Source: Bacilli bacterium
GTDB lineage: Bacteria > Bacillota_I > Bacilli_A > RF39 > UBA660
Assembly (NCBI GenBank): GCA_017519965.1
Contig: JAFWRK010000001.1
Span: forward strand, 76,495-140,494
Reading direction: 5' to 3'
DNA length: 64,000 bases
Shown here: one piece after another, positions 27,064 through 37,280 of the stretch
How the letters are laid out: each line of letters opens with the position of its first letter
Numbering within the stretch: the first letter of the stretch is position 1
Program-made: the position numbers and the translations under genes
Notes under the pieces: model-generated
The model's input: only the letters and a program-made list of their open reading frames with translations
What the model was told of the DNA's origin: nothing
Database searches by the model: none

Positions 27064-28503
27064 TTAGTTATTATTTTGTATTTTTTGCGGAATTGTTACT
27101 GTAAATATTGATCCTACTCCATAAGTACTATCTACTGTTATTTTTCCATCTAATAGTTCTACTAGAGATTTTGTTATAGCTAGTCCTAAACCAGTTTCTT
27201 CCATATCTGTGTCTTTATCTTCATCTAATCTATTAAACTTAGTAAATAGATTAGGAAGCATTTCTTCTTTCATTCCTCTACCTGTATCTTTAACTGAAAA
27301 ATTTAGTTCACAGATATCTTTATTATTTTTAGATTCTACTTTTAATTCAACTATACCTTCATCTGTATATTTAACTGCATTGGTTAATAGATTAGTTAAT
27401 ATTCTTTTTATTTTTTCTTTGTCTCCATATAAATTACTTGGAATTCTTTCATCATATTTTATTTTTAAATCTATAGGTTTATCATCTATTCTTATTTTTA
27501 TCATTCTAATTATATTATCTATTTCTTCTTTTAAATTATAATTATAATTAATTATTTCCATCTTATTAGCTTCTAGTCTATTGATATCTAAAATACCATT
27601 AACTATTTCAAGCAAGTTTTGAGAAGCAAGAAGTACATCTTTTGAATCTTTTCGCATCTCTTCTATATCAGTTCCTTCTGATATCATTTCTGATAGTCCC
27701 ACTATAGCGTTAAGAGGAGTTCTAATCTCATGAGACATTGAACTTAAGAAATCAGTCTTTGCTTCATTGGATTTTTCTGCTTGATTCTTTGCTAACTCTA
27801 ATTGATTTATTAAAGAAATATCTGGATTTTCTATTGTATGATACATAAAATAACTGATTAATGTTATTGATAATGTATAAATATTAATAGATGCATCAAA
27901 CATATTTAAGAATAAAGCTGACAATTCTAGAATTACAAATAATAAAAATGGAAATACTTTTTTTCTATTAACATACTTAGAATTAGCTATAATTATTATT
28001 AAACAACAAATACCTATAGTACCTAGAAGATAAGTTATAAAGTCACTTCTTATTCCATAGTATGCTATTACATGTTCTTTTCCCATAAATATATAAGTTA
28101 CTGGTAATATTGCTACTATTAATAATATTGTTACTATTGTTGAAAATAAGATATATTTAAACTTTTTACTTTCATATAAAAGATGATGAAGTTTGCCTTT
28201 TTGATCTTGTGCTATTACTACTACAGTGTAATAAGTTAAAAGAATTCCCCATAATACTTCTGATACACAGAATACTCTTGCAAATATATCATATATATAG
28301 AAATAAATATCATATCCTTTTATAAAGTTAGCTACTACTAGACATACCATACTTGATGACAAAACAAAAAAGTCTACTATTATCTGAGCTCTATATACTT
28401 TGTTTTCTATATTAGACATATTCTTTTTAGAAAAATATACGATTGCTAGTATTCCCCAGAATAATAGTCCACAAAAATTAGATGTAAATGTAAACATGTT
28501 CAT
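27064..28503 (-). CDS. Membrane sensor histidine kinase (paralogue B)
   Basis: 479 residues with the same plan as the downstream gene: about seven N-terminal membrane segments, H box [13 protein letters not shown] (His near 255), N box [11 protein letters not shown] boxes DTGRGMKEE and [12 protein letters not shown]. Both share [10 protein letters not shown] just before the kinase domain. The pair must come from a tandem duplication. The ribosome site is AGGAG about 10 bases upstream of the ATG. Signal and partner unknown. Confidence 0.9.
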   Translation of the reverse strand: MNMFTFTSNFCGLLFWGILAIVYFSKKNMSNIENKVYRAQIIVDFFVLSSSMVCLVVANFIKGYDIYFYIYDIFARVFCVSEVLWGILLTYYTVVVIAQDQKGKLHHLLYESKKFKYILFSTIVTILLIVAILPVTYIFMGKEHVIAYYGIRSDFITYLLGTIGICCLIIIIANSKYVNRKKVFPFLLFVILELSALFLNMFDASINIYTLSITLISYFMYHTIENPDISLINQLELAKNQAEKSNEAKTDFLSSMSHEIRTPLNAIVGLSEMISEGTDIEEMRKDSKDVLLASQNLLEIVNGILDINRLEANKMEIINYNYNLKEEIDNIIRMIKIRIDDKPIDLKIKYDERIPSNLYGDKEKIKRILTNLLTNAVKYTDEGIVELKVESKNNKDICELNFSVKDTGRGMKEEMLPNLFTKFNRLDEDKDTDMEETGLGLAITKSLVELLDGKITVDSTYGVGSIFTVTIPQKIQNNN

Positions 28504-28551
28504 CTAGTACCAACTCCTATTATCTTATTTAATTATACACTATTTTTCCAT

Positions 28552-28582
28552 AAAAAAAAGAATAGAAAATCTATTCTTTTAT
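28552..28582 (-). terminator. Terminator after clpB
   Basis: Stem AAAGAATAGA / TCTATTCTTT with 3-base loop, then eight T on the minus strand. Confidence 0.88.
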
Positions 28583-30685
28583 TTTTATAAAGTAGTTATC
28601 ATTATAATCTATTATTAAATTATCTCCTTCATGGATTTTTTCATTTAATAAATCTTCTGCTATAAGAGTTTCTATATTCTTAGTCATATATCTTTTTATT
28701 GGTCTTGCTCCAAATTCTTTATTATATGACTCTTCAATTACTTTATCTTTTGCTTTATCAGTTAATTCTATACTTAATTTAGAATTCTTTAGATGCTTAT
28801 TAATATTATCAATAATAGTATCTAATACTTCATATATTACATCTTTACTTAGTGAATTAAATATTACTATTTCATCTATTCTGTTTATTAATTCTGGTCT
28901 AAATCTAGATTTTAAGATATCTAACACTAACTTATCTCTATCTTTATCATCATTATGATCTAATATTATTTCTGATCCTAAATTGGATGTCATTATAATA
29001 ATTGTATTCTTAAAGTCTATTAATCTTCCTTGAGAATCTGTTATTCTACCATCATCTAGTATTTGTAATAAAATGTTAAAGACATCTGAATGAGCTTTTT
29101 CAATTTCATCAAATAAAACTATTGAATATGGATTTCTTCTTACTGCTTCAGTTAATTCTCCACCTTCATCATATCCTACATATCCTGGGGGAGCTCCTAT
29201 TAATCTTGAAACATTAAATGCTTCCATGTATTCTGAACAGTCTATTCTTATCATATGTCTTTCATCATCGAATAGTTCATATGCTAGAGACTTTGCTATT
29301 TCTGTTTTACCTACTCCAGTAGGTCCCATAAATATAAATGAACCTATTGGTCTATAAGGATCTTTTATTCCAGATCTTGCTCTTATAATAGCATCTCCTA
29401 CTAATTCAATTGCTTCATCTTGACCTTTAACTCTTTTTCTTAAGTTTTCTTTTAAAAGAAGTAACTTTTCTTTTTCTCCACTTACTAGTTTAGCTACTGG
29501 TACATTAGTCCAACGAGATACTATTTCAGCTATATTATTTTCATCAACTACATCTGATAAAACATTATTTTGAATTGTTAATTTAAGTTGTGATATTTCA
29601 GCTTCGACTTTAGGGATTTCTCCGTGTTTAATCTTAGCTGCTTCATTTAAATCATATTCATTCTCAGCCTTTTCAAGTTTAAACTTTAATTCTTCCAATT
29701 TTGCTTTCTTATCATTAATTAAGTCATTTAATTTCTTTTCTTCTTCCCATTTCATACGTAGATCATCTTGTTCTGACTTAAGTTTTTCCATTTTCTTATC
29801 TATTTCTGCTACTCGTTTTTTAGATTCTTCGTCTTTTTCTTTTTTAAGTGCTTGATGTTCTATCTCTAAAGTCATTATTTCTCTATTAATTTTATCTAAT
29901 GAAGCTGGTACTGAATTCATTTGCATCTTAATTGTTGCACATGCTTCATCTATTAGGTCTATTGCTTTATCTGGTAAGAATCTGTCTGTTATATATCTAT
30001 CTGATAAATTTACTGCTGCTACTAAAGCATTATCTCTTATAGTTACTCCATGATATACTTCAAATCTTTCTTTTAAGCCTCTTAAAATAGTTAATGTATC
30101 TATAGTAGATGGTTCTTGTACTAATATTTTTTGTAATCTTCTTTCTAGTGCTCCATCTTTTTCTATAAACTCACGATATTCTTTTAATGTAGTAGCTCCT
30201 ATTAGTCTTATTTCTCCTCTAGCTAGCATTGGTTTTAACATATTACCTACATTCATGGCATTATTAGAACCTGCTCCTACTATCATATGTATTTCATCAA
30301 TAAACATTATGATATCTCCATTAGAGTCAGATATTTCTTTTAAGACTGCTTTAAATCTCTCTTCAAATTCTCCTTGATATTTAGCACCAGCAACTAGTGC
30401 AGATAAATCTAACTCCCAAACCTTCTTGTTCTTTAAGTCGTTTGGAACATCTCCTTTAACTATTCTTTGGGCTAGACCTTCTACTATAGCAGTTTTACCT
30501 ACACCTGGAGATCCAATTAATACAGGGTTATTTTTACTTTTCCTAGATAGTATTCTAATCAAGTTTCTTATTTCTTCATCTCTACCTATTACAGGATCTA
30601 TTTTATTATCTTTTACTGCACTAGTTATATCTCTACCATACTTTTCTAGTGGATTTTTTAAATTATCTTCCATATTTGGATACAT
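28571..30685 (-). CDS. clpB: ClpB-type disaggregase lacking the N-terminal domain
   Basis: 704 residues; ClpB is normally about 860. It begins directly at [11 protein letters not shown], the start of nucleotide-binding domain 1, so the substrate-binding N domain is absent. Walker A GSPGVGKT (about 58) and GPTGVGKT (about 458), [12 protein letters not shown], the ClpB middle-domain coiled coil (about 290-410), VSRWTNVPV and [13 protein letters not shown] are all present. No ClpP-binding IGL/F loop is apparent, so ClpB rather than ClpC. It refolds aggregated protein with DnaK. A CIRCE operator overlaps its promoter, so HrcA control is very likely. Confidence 0.92.
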   Translation of the reverse strand: MYPNMEDNLKNPLEKYGRDITSAVKDNKIDPVIGRDEEIRNLIRILSRKSKNNPVLIGSPGVGKTAIVEGLAQRIVKGDVPNDLKNKKVWELDLSALVAGAKYQGEFEERFKAVLKEISDSNGDIIMFIDEIHMIVGAGSNNAMNVGNMLKPMLARGEIRLIGATTLKEYREFIEKDGALERRLQKILVQEPSTIDTLTILRGLKERFEVYHGVTIRDNALVAAVNLSDRYITDRFLPDKAIDLIDEACATIKMQMNSVPASLDKINREIMTLEIEHQALKKEKDEESKKRVAEIDKKMEKLKSEQDDLRMKWEEEKKLNDLINDKKAKLEELKFKLEKAENEYDLNEAAKIKHGEIPKVEAEISQLKLTIQNNVLSDVVDENNIAEIVSRWTNVPVAKLVSGEKEKLLLLKENLRKRVKGQDEAIELVGDAIIRARSGIKDPYRPIGSFIFMGPTGVGKTEIAKSLAYELFDDERHMIRIDCSEYMEAFNVSRLIGAPPGYVGYDEGGELTEAVRRNPYSIVLFDEIEKAHSDVFNILLQILDDGRITDSQGRLIDFKNTIIIMTSNLGSEIILDHNDDKDRDKLVLDILKSRFRPELINRIDEIVIFNSLSKDVIYEVLDTIIDNINKHLKNSKLSIELTDKAKDKVIEESYNKEFGARPIKRYMTKNIETLIAEDLLNEKIHEGDNLIIDYNDNYFIKIKE

Positions 30686-30709
30686 TATATCACCCTCTTT
30701 TCATAATAT

Positions 30710-30751
30710 ATGATATACCTATTATTAGCACTTGTCAATAGAGAGTGCTAA
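30710..30751 (-). promoter_or_regulatory. CIRCE operator (HrcA) with clpB promoter
   Basis: Inverted repeat TTAGCACTT - 9 bases - GAGTGCTAA at 30725-30751, one mismatch from the CIRCE consensus. The -35 TTGACA (minus strand, 30733-30738) lies in the CIRCE spacer; the -10 TATCAT is at 30710-30715 with a 17-base spacer. HrcA bound here would block polymerase. Confidence 0.93.
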
Positions 30752-30761
30752 TTAAATTAAA

Positions 30762-30797
30762 AAGAAAAATATCCACAGAAGTTGTGGATATTATTTT
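30762..30797 (-). terminator. Terminator after the L,D-transpeptidase gene
   Basis: Stem AATATCCACA / TGTGGATATT with 5-base loop and a T-rich minus-strand tail. Confidence 0.88.
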
Positions 30798-31848
30798 ATT
30801 GTTTTACTAGAACTTTATCTCCTATTTCTAAATGATTATATATTGTTTTAGCAGCTGCATTAGGCATATTTACGCAACCGTGTGATCCACTGTTTTTATA
30901 TAAATTACCTCCAAAGGCACTTCTCCAGTTAGCATCATGTAATCCTTCTCCGTTATGGAAGAAAGCTACTACATCAACATGGACCTTAAAATCTGCACCT
31001 GTTAAATATCTATTTCTTTCCATACACCATACTTCATGTAATCCTTTTGTAGTAGGTGTTGAATTCTTTCCAGTTACTACTGGTGTAGATATAACTAACT
31101 CATTATCCTCATATAAATATGCTGTTTGATCAGATATATCTACTATAACAAATGTACCATTTAATTCTTTAGCATCGCTTGTTTTTACTGTTCCAACTTT
31201 ATCATTATAATATGTTAGATAGTAACCATCTTTTTCTCCATATACTTGTATTGCTTCTAATTTAGGAAGAGAAGTTAATTCTTTTTCCTTATCACTATAA
31301 TCATATACTTGTGTATCTTTAGTTATATATGCAATCTTTGATACTGGACTAAGAATTGTTCTTTGTTCTTCTACATTAGAATACTTAGCTGAAATAAATG
31401 CTTCTTTATCTTTATATTTAACTTTATACCAATCTTCATTTTCTTGATATATTAAATCTAATTTATTATTTGTATCAATAGTACCATATTTTTCACAATC
31501 AGTATTTGCTTCACTTCTTACATTTACTGTTGTTGTTGGTACTACTACTTTTTTAGTTTCTAATTGAAGATTACCTGTAGGAGTTTCTATAGTTTCTACT
31601 ATAGGCTTTTCCACTACTTTAGGTTCTTCTTTTTCTTTTTCTATTTCCACAACTTCTGTGGATTCAACTATTTCATTTTCAATAACTTCATTATCTATAT
31701 TTTCTTCTTCTATATTTGATACTGATACTACTTCGTTATCTACTTCAATATTATTATGATTTATCTTACCTATTTTAGATGCTCCATATCCTATAACTGC
31801 ACCTAATAATAATGTAGGAATTACTATTTTAGTAATTTTAACCTTCAT
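30796..31848 (-). CDS. L,D-transpeptidase (YkuD) with SH3-like region
   Basis: 350 residues. Membrane signal (about 5-22), an acidic Glu/Val-rich linker, SH3b-like region VNVRSEANTDCEKYG (about 105-165), and a C-terminal YkuD domain with the catalytic SGSHGCVNMP (Cys near 327). It forms 3-3 peptidoglycan cross-links or attaches proteins outside the cell. The ATG at 31848 is preferred because GGGGGAT lies 6 bases upstream, over an ATG five codons earlier. It shows that the cell has a wall. Confidence 0.9.
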   Translation of the reverse strand: MKVKITKIVIPTLLLGAVIGYGASKIGKINHNNIEVDNEVVSVSNIEEENIDNEVIENEIVESTEVVEIEKEKEEPKVVEKPIVETIETPTGNLQLETKKVVVPTTTVNVRSEANTDCEKYGTIDTNNKLDLIYQENEDWYKVKYKDKEAFISAKYSNVEEQRTILSPVSKIAYITKDTQVYDYSDKEKELTSLPKLEAIQVYGEKDGYYLTYYNDKVGTVKTSDAKELNGTFVIVDISDQTAYLYEDNELVISTPVVTGKNSTPTTKGLHEVWCMERNRYLTGADFKVHVDVVAFFHNGEGLHDANWRSAFGGNLYKNSGSHGCVNMPNAAAKTIYNHLEIGDKVLVKQ

Positions 31849-31900
31849 TATAATATCCCCCATTCATGGTAGCTAATTATACTACTTTTTTCTTTATTTG

Positions 31901-32698
31901 TCAATTTTTAGACTTGATACAAGCATATGTATATGTAGTAGTTTGGTTATATAAAATTGTCTCTCCTTTACTTCCAATTATTATATTAAATTTTGTACTA
32001 GCAGGTTCTTTTATTTCATTTCCATTAATGACTCTTCTAGTAGCATTAAATATTAATTCATATTTGTATGATTCAACTTCTTCAGTGTATTCACTTTGTA
32101 CTTCTTTATAATTTCCTTCTATGATACCTTTTTCATTATCATCATAATTATAATTTATTATAAATTTATTATCTTTTGTTAATTCTAATGTTAAATTTTC
32201 ATCAAAATCTCCAATTTTCATATTTCCTTTATAGTCTCCACAACTATATGTTCCTATATACTTAGGAGTAGATACTTTATTGAATAATAGTTTTATCATG
32301 GTAGTTGTAAAGAATATGAATACTATGATACCTATAAGTATACTTATTATTCCAAGTAATAACCCTTTTTTACCTTTTTTCTTACCTTTTACTCCATATA
32401 CTATGGCTATTATTGATAAAGGTAGTGATATTATTCCTATTACTAAAGACAATATAAGAGATATAATTCCATAGATTAAGCTCTTCTTTCCACATAATTC
32501 TTCTTGTTCTCCTACGTAGTCTTTCTTTTGTTCTTGAAAGTAGTGCATTTTTTGATATTTATCTTTATTATCTAAGGGATTCATCTTCATAGTGAAATCA
32601 AATTGTTCTTCTTTTGACTCTTTAGATAGTTTTGTTCCACATACTACGCAATACTCATTACTGTTGTTATTACTCATTCCGCATTTAGGGCAATCCAT
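31901..32698 (-). CDS. Zinc-ribbon membrane protein
   Basis: 265 residues. The N-terminal CPKCG...CVVCG zinc ribbon (3-22) is followed by two membrane helices (about 72-95 and 106-130) with a basic KGKKKGKK loop, like DUF4190 proteins, and a C-terminal polar domain (about 145-265) with alternating beta segments that should be outside. Ribosome site GAGGTGG. Function unknown; such proteins are common in Gram-positives. Confidence 0.7.
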   Translation of the reverse strand: MDCPKCGMSNNNSNEYCVVCGTKLSKESKEEQFDFTMKMNPLDNKDKYQKMHYFQEQKKDYVGEQEELCGKKSLIYGIISLILSLVIGIISLPLSIIAIVYGVKGKKKGKKGLLLGIISILIGIIVFIFFTTTMIKLLFNKVSTPKYIGTYSCGDYKGNMKIGDFDENLTLELTKDNKFIINYNYDDNEKGIIEGNYKEVQSEYTEEVESYKYELIFNATRRVINGNEIKEPASTKFNIIIGSKGETILYNQTTTYTYACIKSKN

Positions 32699-32742
32699 AA
32701 TTCCACCTCTATCCTAATATATATTATAACTTAGTAAAAATA

Positions 32743-32772
32743 AAAAAATCCACAATTGTTGTGGATTATTTT
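32743..32772 (-). terminator. Terminator after the 130-residue gene
   Basis: Stem AATCCACAA / TTGTGGATT with 3-base loop and seven T on the minus strand. Confidence 0.87.
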
Positions 32773-33163
32773 ATTTTCTACGTATATATCTTTTTACTTT
32801 TTGTTGTTCTTTTAGTTTTTTATTTTCTTCTTCTAATTGCTTATTCTTAGCTCTCAAAAGTAGTAGTTCATTAAAATTATCTGCTCCTATTTCATCTATT
32901 AGTTTGAAATTTTCTTCTCTATGTTGTTCTTGTTCTAAATATTCTATATATTTTTCTTCTCCAATGGCATTTATTAATGCTTTTACTTTTGCATTCTTGT
33001 AGTATTGTTCTCTTTCTTCCTCTGTTGCATTAGCCATATATTGTTTATGTTTCTCTAATTTAGCTTCATCTGATGAACAATTTATCATTCCAGTTTGTTC
33101 ACTATTTCCTTTATTTGATTTAGAGATAGCATCAGCAATTATTAAACTTCCTAACAAACTCAT
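32771..33163 (-). CDS. Unknown small coiled-coil protein
   Basis: 130 residues. The start MSLLGSLIIADAIS is mildly hydrophobic, the rest helical and charged, with a C-terminal leucine-rich coiled coil (about 100-122) and a basic tail. AAGGAG lies 9 bases before the ATG. No family recognised. An out-of-frame ATG lies just upstream of the chosen one. Confidence 0.6.
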   Translation of the reverse strand: MSLLGSLIIADAISKSNKGNSEQTGMINCSSDEAKLEKHKQYMANATEEEREQYYKNAKVKALINAIGEEKYIEYLEQEQHREENFKLIDEIGADNFNELLLLRAKNKQLEEENKKLKEQQKVKRYIRRK

Positions 33164-33199
33164 ACATATGTCTCCTTCAATTTGCTTATTTTATCACAA

Positions 33200-33952
33200 T
33201 TAGTTTTTTACTTCAATACCTATAGGGCAGTGATCTGATCCTTCTACTTCTGTATATATTTTAGTACTTATTATATTATTTATAAAATCTTTGTTAACTA
33301 TAAAATAATCTATTCTCCATCCGATATCTTTTAATCTTGCTTGATGCATATAACTCCACCATGTGAACTTTTGAATATCTGGATTGAAATATCTATATGT
33401 ATCTATAAATCCACTATCTAATAATTCTGTCATTTTATTTCTTTCTTCATCTGTAAATCCTGCTGAAAAGTGATTTGTACTTGGATTTTTTATATCTATT
33501 TCTTCATGAGCTACATTTAAGTCTCCACAATATATAACATTCTTTTTGTTTGATAAATTCAATAAGTAGTCTCTCATTAAATCTTCAAATCTCATTCTAG
33601 AATCTAATCTTTCTAATTCTTTTTTAGAATTAGGTACATAGCAATTTACTAGATAGAAATCTTCATATTCTAAGGTTATAGTTCTTCCCTCACTATCATA
33701 TTCATTATCTCCTATACCATATTTAACTTCTATAGGATCTATTTTTGTATATATCATAGTTCCAGAATAACCTTTTTTCTCTGCAGGATAGAGATACTCT
33801 TTATATCCTAATGGATGAAACATATTTTGTTCTTCTGTTACTTTTGTTTCTTGAAAACAATAAATATCTGCCTTTTCATTTGATACAAATCTATCTAATC
33901 CTTTATTTAAACAAGCTCTAAGTCCTGCTACATTCCATGATATTATTTTCAT
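33200..33952 (-). CDS. xth: Exodeoxyribonuclease III / AP endonuclease
   Basis: 250 residues, full family length. Motifs SWNVAGLRA (metal site), CFQETK, YCGDLNVAHEEID, WTYMHQ-type WWSYMHQARL, WRIDYF and the catalytic GSDHCPIG. It cuts DNA at abasic sites in base-excision repair. Ribosome site GAGGGTGAT; an extended -10 (TGATATAAT) at 33971-33979 comes directly after the previous terminator. Confidence 0.95.
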   Translation of the reverse strand: MKIISWNVAGLRACLNKGLDRFVSNEKADIYCFQETKVTEEQNMFHPLGYKEYLYPAEKKGYSGTMIYTKIDPIEVKYGIGDNEYDSEGRTITLEYEDFYLVNCYVPNSKKELERLDSRMRFEDLMRDYLLNLSNKKNVIYCGDLNVAHEEIDIKNPSTNHFSAGFTDEERNKMTELLDSGFIDTYRYFNPDIQKFTWWSYMHQARLKDIGWRIDYFIVNKDFINNIISTKIYTEVEGSDHCPIGIEVKN

Positions 33953-33970
33953 TTAATCACCCTCATTAAA

Positions 33971-33979
33971 ATTATATCA
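33971..33979 (-). promoter_or_regulatory. Extended -10 promoter of the exodeoxyribonuclease III gene
   Basis: TGATATAAT on the minus strand, just after the T tract of the terminator at 33981-34008. Confidence 0.5.
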
Positions 33980-33980
33980 T

Positions 33981-34008
33981 AAAAAAGAAGAAGGTTATTC
34001 TTCTTCTA
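33981..34008 (-). terminator. Terminator after the ABC exporter gene
   Basis: Stem AAGAAGAA / TTCTTCTT with short loop and six T on the minus strand; overlaps the gene's last codons. Confidence 0.85.
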
Positions 34009-35731
34009 ATTCACTAGAATACAATTTTTTATATACCTCTGATGATATTAATAGTTCTTCGTGTTTACCCGATGCTACTAGTTTACCTTTATCTATTACG
34101 TGTATTTCATCAGCATCCACAATTGTTGATAATCTATGAGCAACTATTATTATTGTATGATCTTTAACTAAATTATCTATTGTTTTCTTTATATATTTTT
34201 GTGATTCATTATCTAAAGCTGATGTTGCTTCATCAAATAGTATTATTTTTGTATTTAATAAAAGAGTTCTTGCTATTGCTATACGTTGTTTTTGTCCACC
34301 GGATAAGTTAATTCCACCTTCACCTATTATTGTGTCATACTTTTCAGGTAATGATTCTATGTATTTATCTATATAAGCTTTTTTACATACTTCTTTTACT
34401 TCTTCTATTGTTACATTCTCTTTTACTATTTTAAAATTATCTAAAATAGACATATTAAATAAAAATGGTGCTTGTCTAATGACTGATATACTATTTCTTA
34501 AAGATTCTTCTGTTAATTCGGTTATATTAGTATCATCTATTGTAATACTTCCTTCTTTAGTATCAAAATATCTTAGTAATAAGTTAAATAAAGTTGATTT
34601 ACCATTACCAGATCTTCCTACAATAGCTATCTTTTTATTAGGCTCTAAAGTAAGATTTAAGCCTCTTAATGTATAATCTTCTTCATCTCTATATTTAAAT
34701 TTTACATCTTTAAATTTTATAATTCCTGTAATATTTTTCAATTCCTTATTGCCAAACTTTTCGTCTTCATATAACTTATTATTTACTATTTCATCTATTC
34801 TTTTTAATGATACTGTTACTTTATTATAGTTTATTCCAAAATCTGAAATAGATTCTACTACATCATCTATTCTCCAGATAAATGAATCTAACATTGTAAA
34901 TAATGCATATACTATTTTGCCTTGTACAAAGAACTTTGCAGCGGTAAATAATATAAAGAATTGTAATGTGAAATAACATAATCCATTGAATGAATAATAG
35001 AATATTTCATAATTCCTAATTTTTTTCTCATTAGTAAATATATCATTTAGAGTACTAAAGATACTATTTTCTGTATTCTTCTTAATACCCAAAGCTTTTA
35101 TTTCTCTTATACCTGTAATATTCTCTGTTGCTTTCTTAACATATTTATCTGTTTCTTTCTTGATACTTTCTTGAGTAGTTTTGATTTTTGGAAAGAACTT
35201 ATAACTAATAAATCCCATTATTAGTCCAAATATTGTTATTTCTAAACCTAATACCCATGAAATACAATATGATATTATTAATACTACTATTACTATTAAT
35301 GCTTTACATATTAGCTTTATTAGTCTATTTAATAATGACATTACTCTATCTGTATCACTATGTAATCTATTGATGAATTCTCCTACACCTATTTCTTCAA
35401 ATGCTATTGCAGGTAGATTATCAATCTTTTGATATAAATCTTTGGAAACGTTTTTCATAAATTTTATTTCAAAATAGTTATATAGCTTTTCTCTAGGAAT
35501 TTGTAGTAAGTTATAACATACTATATAGATAGCTTCCCAGCATATTAAGTATTTAATAAATCCATAAAAATCTTTTAATATTAACAATTCTACTGATTTA
35601 CCCCAAAGATATGTTGCTATAACAGCTGGTAAATAAGTTGTTAATACTAATAGTATATAAATAAATATTTTTAACTTATCATCTTTTAAATACTTATATA
35701 AAATTTTAAAATTACTTAATTTTTTCAACAC
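33995..35731 (-). CDS. ABC exporter, fused membrane and ATPase domains
   Basis: 578 residues: six membrane segments (about 20-300) then an ATPase domain with Walker A GRSGNGKST, Q loop, signature LSGGQKQR, Walker B IILFDEATSALD and H loop VAHRLS. A half-size exporter; substrate unknown. Starts at GTG with GGGAGG 6 bases upstream. It has no partner half next to it, so it is likely a homodimer. Confidence 0.92.
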   Translation of the reverse strand: MLKKLSNFKILYKYLKDDKLKIFIYILLVLTTYLPAVIATYLWGKSVELLILKDFYGFIKYLICWEAIYIVCYNLLQIPREKLYNYFEIKFMKNVSKDLYQKIDNLPAIAFEEIGVGEFINRLHSDTDRVMSLLNRLIKLICKALIVIVVLIISYCISWVLGLEITIFGLIMGFISYKFFPKIKTTQESIKKETDKYVKKATENITGIREIKALGIKKNTENSIFSTLNDIFTNEKKIRNYEIFYYSFNGLCYFTLQFFILFTAAKFFVQGKIVYALFTMLDSFIWRIDDVVESISDFGINYNKVTVSLKRIDEIVNNKLYEDEKFGNKELKNITGIIKFKDVKFKYRDEEDYTLRGLNLTLEPNKKIAIVGRSGNGKSTLFNLLLRYFDTKEGSITIDDTNITELTEESLRNSISVIRQAPFLFNMSILDNFKIVKENVTIEEVKEVCKKAYIDKYIESLPEKYDTIIGEGGINLSGGQKQRIAIARTLLLNTKIILFDEATSALDNESQKYIKKTIDNLVKDHTIIIVAHRLSTIVDADEIHVIDKGKLVASGKHEELLISSEVYKKLYSSELEEE

Positions 35732-35787
35732 ACTTTTCCTCCCTTCAACTATAATCTATCACTCTAGTTAACTGGAGAGTCAACACT

Positions 35788-36714
35788 TTATTCAAATAAA
35801 GTTTTAATTGCTTCTTTATAAATATCTTTTACTATTTTTTTATCTAATAAATAGTATATGTTTTTCATCATTACTCCACTATTTATCTCCATAACTAGAT
35901 ATTTATTATCGTTTGTTTTAATTATATCTATACTAGCAAATTTTATTTCTAATTTGCTTAATACTTGTTCTACTATTCTCTTTAAGTTTTCTTCTACTTC
36001 TTTATTATTTAATATTTGTGCTGTTGCTCCTGTTGATAGATTAAATTTCCAATTATATTCAAATATTTCATCTTTTTCTAATACTCTGTTATATGTATTA
36101 TCAAATTCTATATTTTTAAAATAGTTATAATTAAAATCTAGTAATAATTCTTTAATAGTTTTTATTCCATCTCCTATTACTACTGGTTTATTTTTTTGAT
36201 ATATAAGTTTTATTTGATTATTTAATACAATAATTCTATATTCTTTTTCAATATCATAATATGGGCAATAACTAATTGAATAGTTATCTTTATGTAGTTT
36301 TTGTACTAATGGCTCTATATCATTAATATTAGTAATATGATATACTCCATTTCCACAAGTACCTTTATTTGGTTTAATAACTATACTTTGATTGTTATTA
36401 TAAAAGAATTCTTTTACTTTGTTTATATCATTATATCCAATAGCAAAGTCATTATTATTATCTTTAGAGTATAAAATATTATGATCTATAATTGGTATAT
36501 TATCTTCTCTTAATACTTCATATAATCCATATTTATCATCTAATATTTCTCCTAAAGCATGACTATTTAGATCAAACTTATACCCTGAAATAAATCTTTC
36601 TTTATTATCTTTTTTTAATCTTATAATCCAGTCTCTTGATAATAACTTGAATTCTATTTTTTCTTCTTCACATATTTCTTTAATTACTTTATGTATTATA
36701 TTTTCTTCTACCAT
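35788..36714 (-). CDS. ATP-grasp ligase-like protein
   Basis: 308 residues. ATP-grasp pattern: IVIKPNKGTCGNGVYHI (about 113-129) as phosphate-binding loop, then YRIIVLNNQI, and MEINSGVMMKN near the end for metal binding. It resembles the ATP-grasp part of cyanophycin-synthetase-like and glutathione-synthetase-like enzymes, which join an amino acid or peptide to a carboxylate. The ATG at 36714 has GAGGGTGAT upstream; 19 further in-frame codons are less likely. Substrate unknown. Confidence 0.75.
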   Translation of the reverse strand: MVEENIIHKVIKEICEEEKIEFKLLSRDWIIRLKKDNKERFISGYKFDLNSHALGEILDDKYGLYEVLREDNIPIIDHNILYSKDNNNDFAIGYNDINKVKEFFYNNNQSIVIKPNKGTCGNGVYHITNINDIEPLVQKLHKDNYSISYCPYYDIEKEYRIIVLNNQIKLIYQKNKPVVIGDGIKTIKELLLDFNYNYFKNIEFDNTYNRVLEKDEIFEYNWKFNLSTGATAQILNNKEVEENLKRIVEQVLSKLEIKFASIDIIKTNDNKYLVMEINSGVMMKNIYYLLDKKIVKDIYKEAIKTLFE

Positions 36715-36764
36715 GGATATCACCCTCTTTTTAGTCAGGTATATTTTAGCATTTTTATCTTTAA

Positions 36765-36793
36765 TTGACAATGATTTGTTATTTTTATAAAAT
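36765..36793 (+). promoter_or_regulatory. Promoter of the 36816 operon
   Basis: Perfect -35 TTGACA (36765-36770), 17-base spacer, -10 TAAAAT (36788-36793). It fires away from the ATP-grasp gene. Confidence 0.75.
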
Positions 36794-36815
36794 TAATATA
36801 TATTGGAGGGATAAT

Positions 36816-37280
36816 ATGGAAACAACAATTTATAATTCAGATCAAAAGTCTTTTTTAGAAAAAAATTTGGATGATCAGGACAGAATTAAGAACTTAAAGA
36901 GGCAATTAGCTGACTCTGTTGATAGAGGTGAGATTGTTTTAGGTAGTAATATGGCAAGTTCTACTATGAGAGAATTAATGAATGTTCTTAATGAAGATGA
37001 AGTTAGAATTAGAGATAATTTAGCTCCTTTTATAAAAAAAGAAGAAGAATTTGAAAGAAGAAAAGAAGAAATTAGAAAAGCACATGGTCTTGGCAAAGAT
37101 GATTTTTCTGATGATGCTACTTTAAATGATATAGTTAATTTAACAGCAACAATGAGACAAGAAAATATGAATTTACCTGAAAATTTAAGAGAAGATAATT
37201 CAAAAGGAAGCGAACTAGATTCTATGTTTAAAACTGATAGAAAAGAAGAAACTAGTAATCTAGCTAGACAATTTAAATAA
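36816..37280 (+). CDS. Unknown helical protein
   Basis: 154 residues from the ATG with GGAGGG 5 bases upstream. Highly charged and helical; the middle (about 70-100) is Lys/Glu-rich. No family recognised. It is coupled to the tsaC-type gene by a TAATG overlap, so it is co-translated with it. Confidence 0.65.
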   Translation: METTIYNSDQKSFLEKNLDDQDRIKNLKRQLADSVDRGEIVLGSNMASSTMRELMNVLNEDEVRIRDNLAPFIKKEEEFERRKEEIRKAHGLGKDDFSDDATLNDIVNLTATMRQENMNLPENLREDNSKGSELDSMFKTDRKEETSNLARQFK

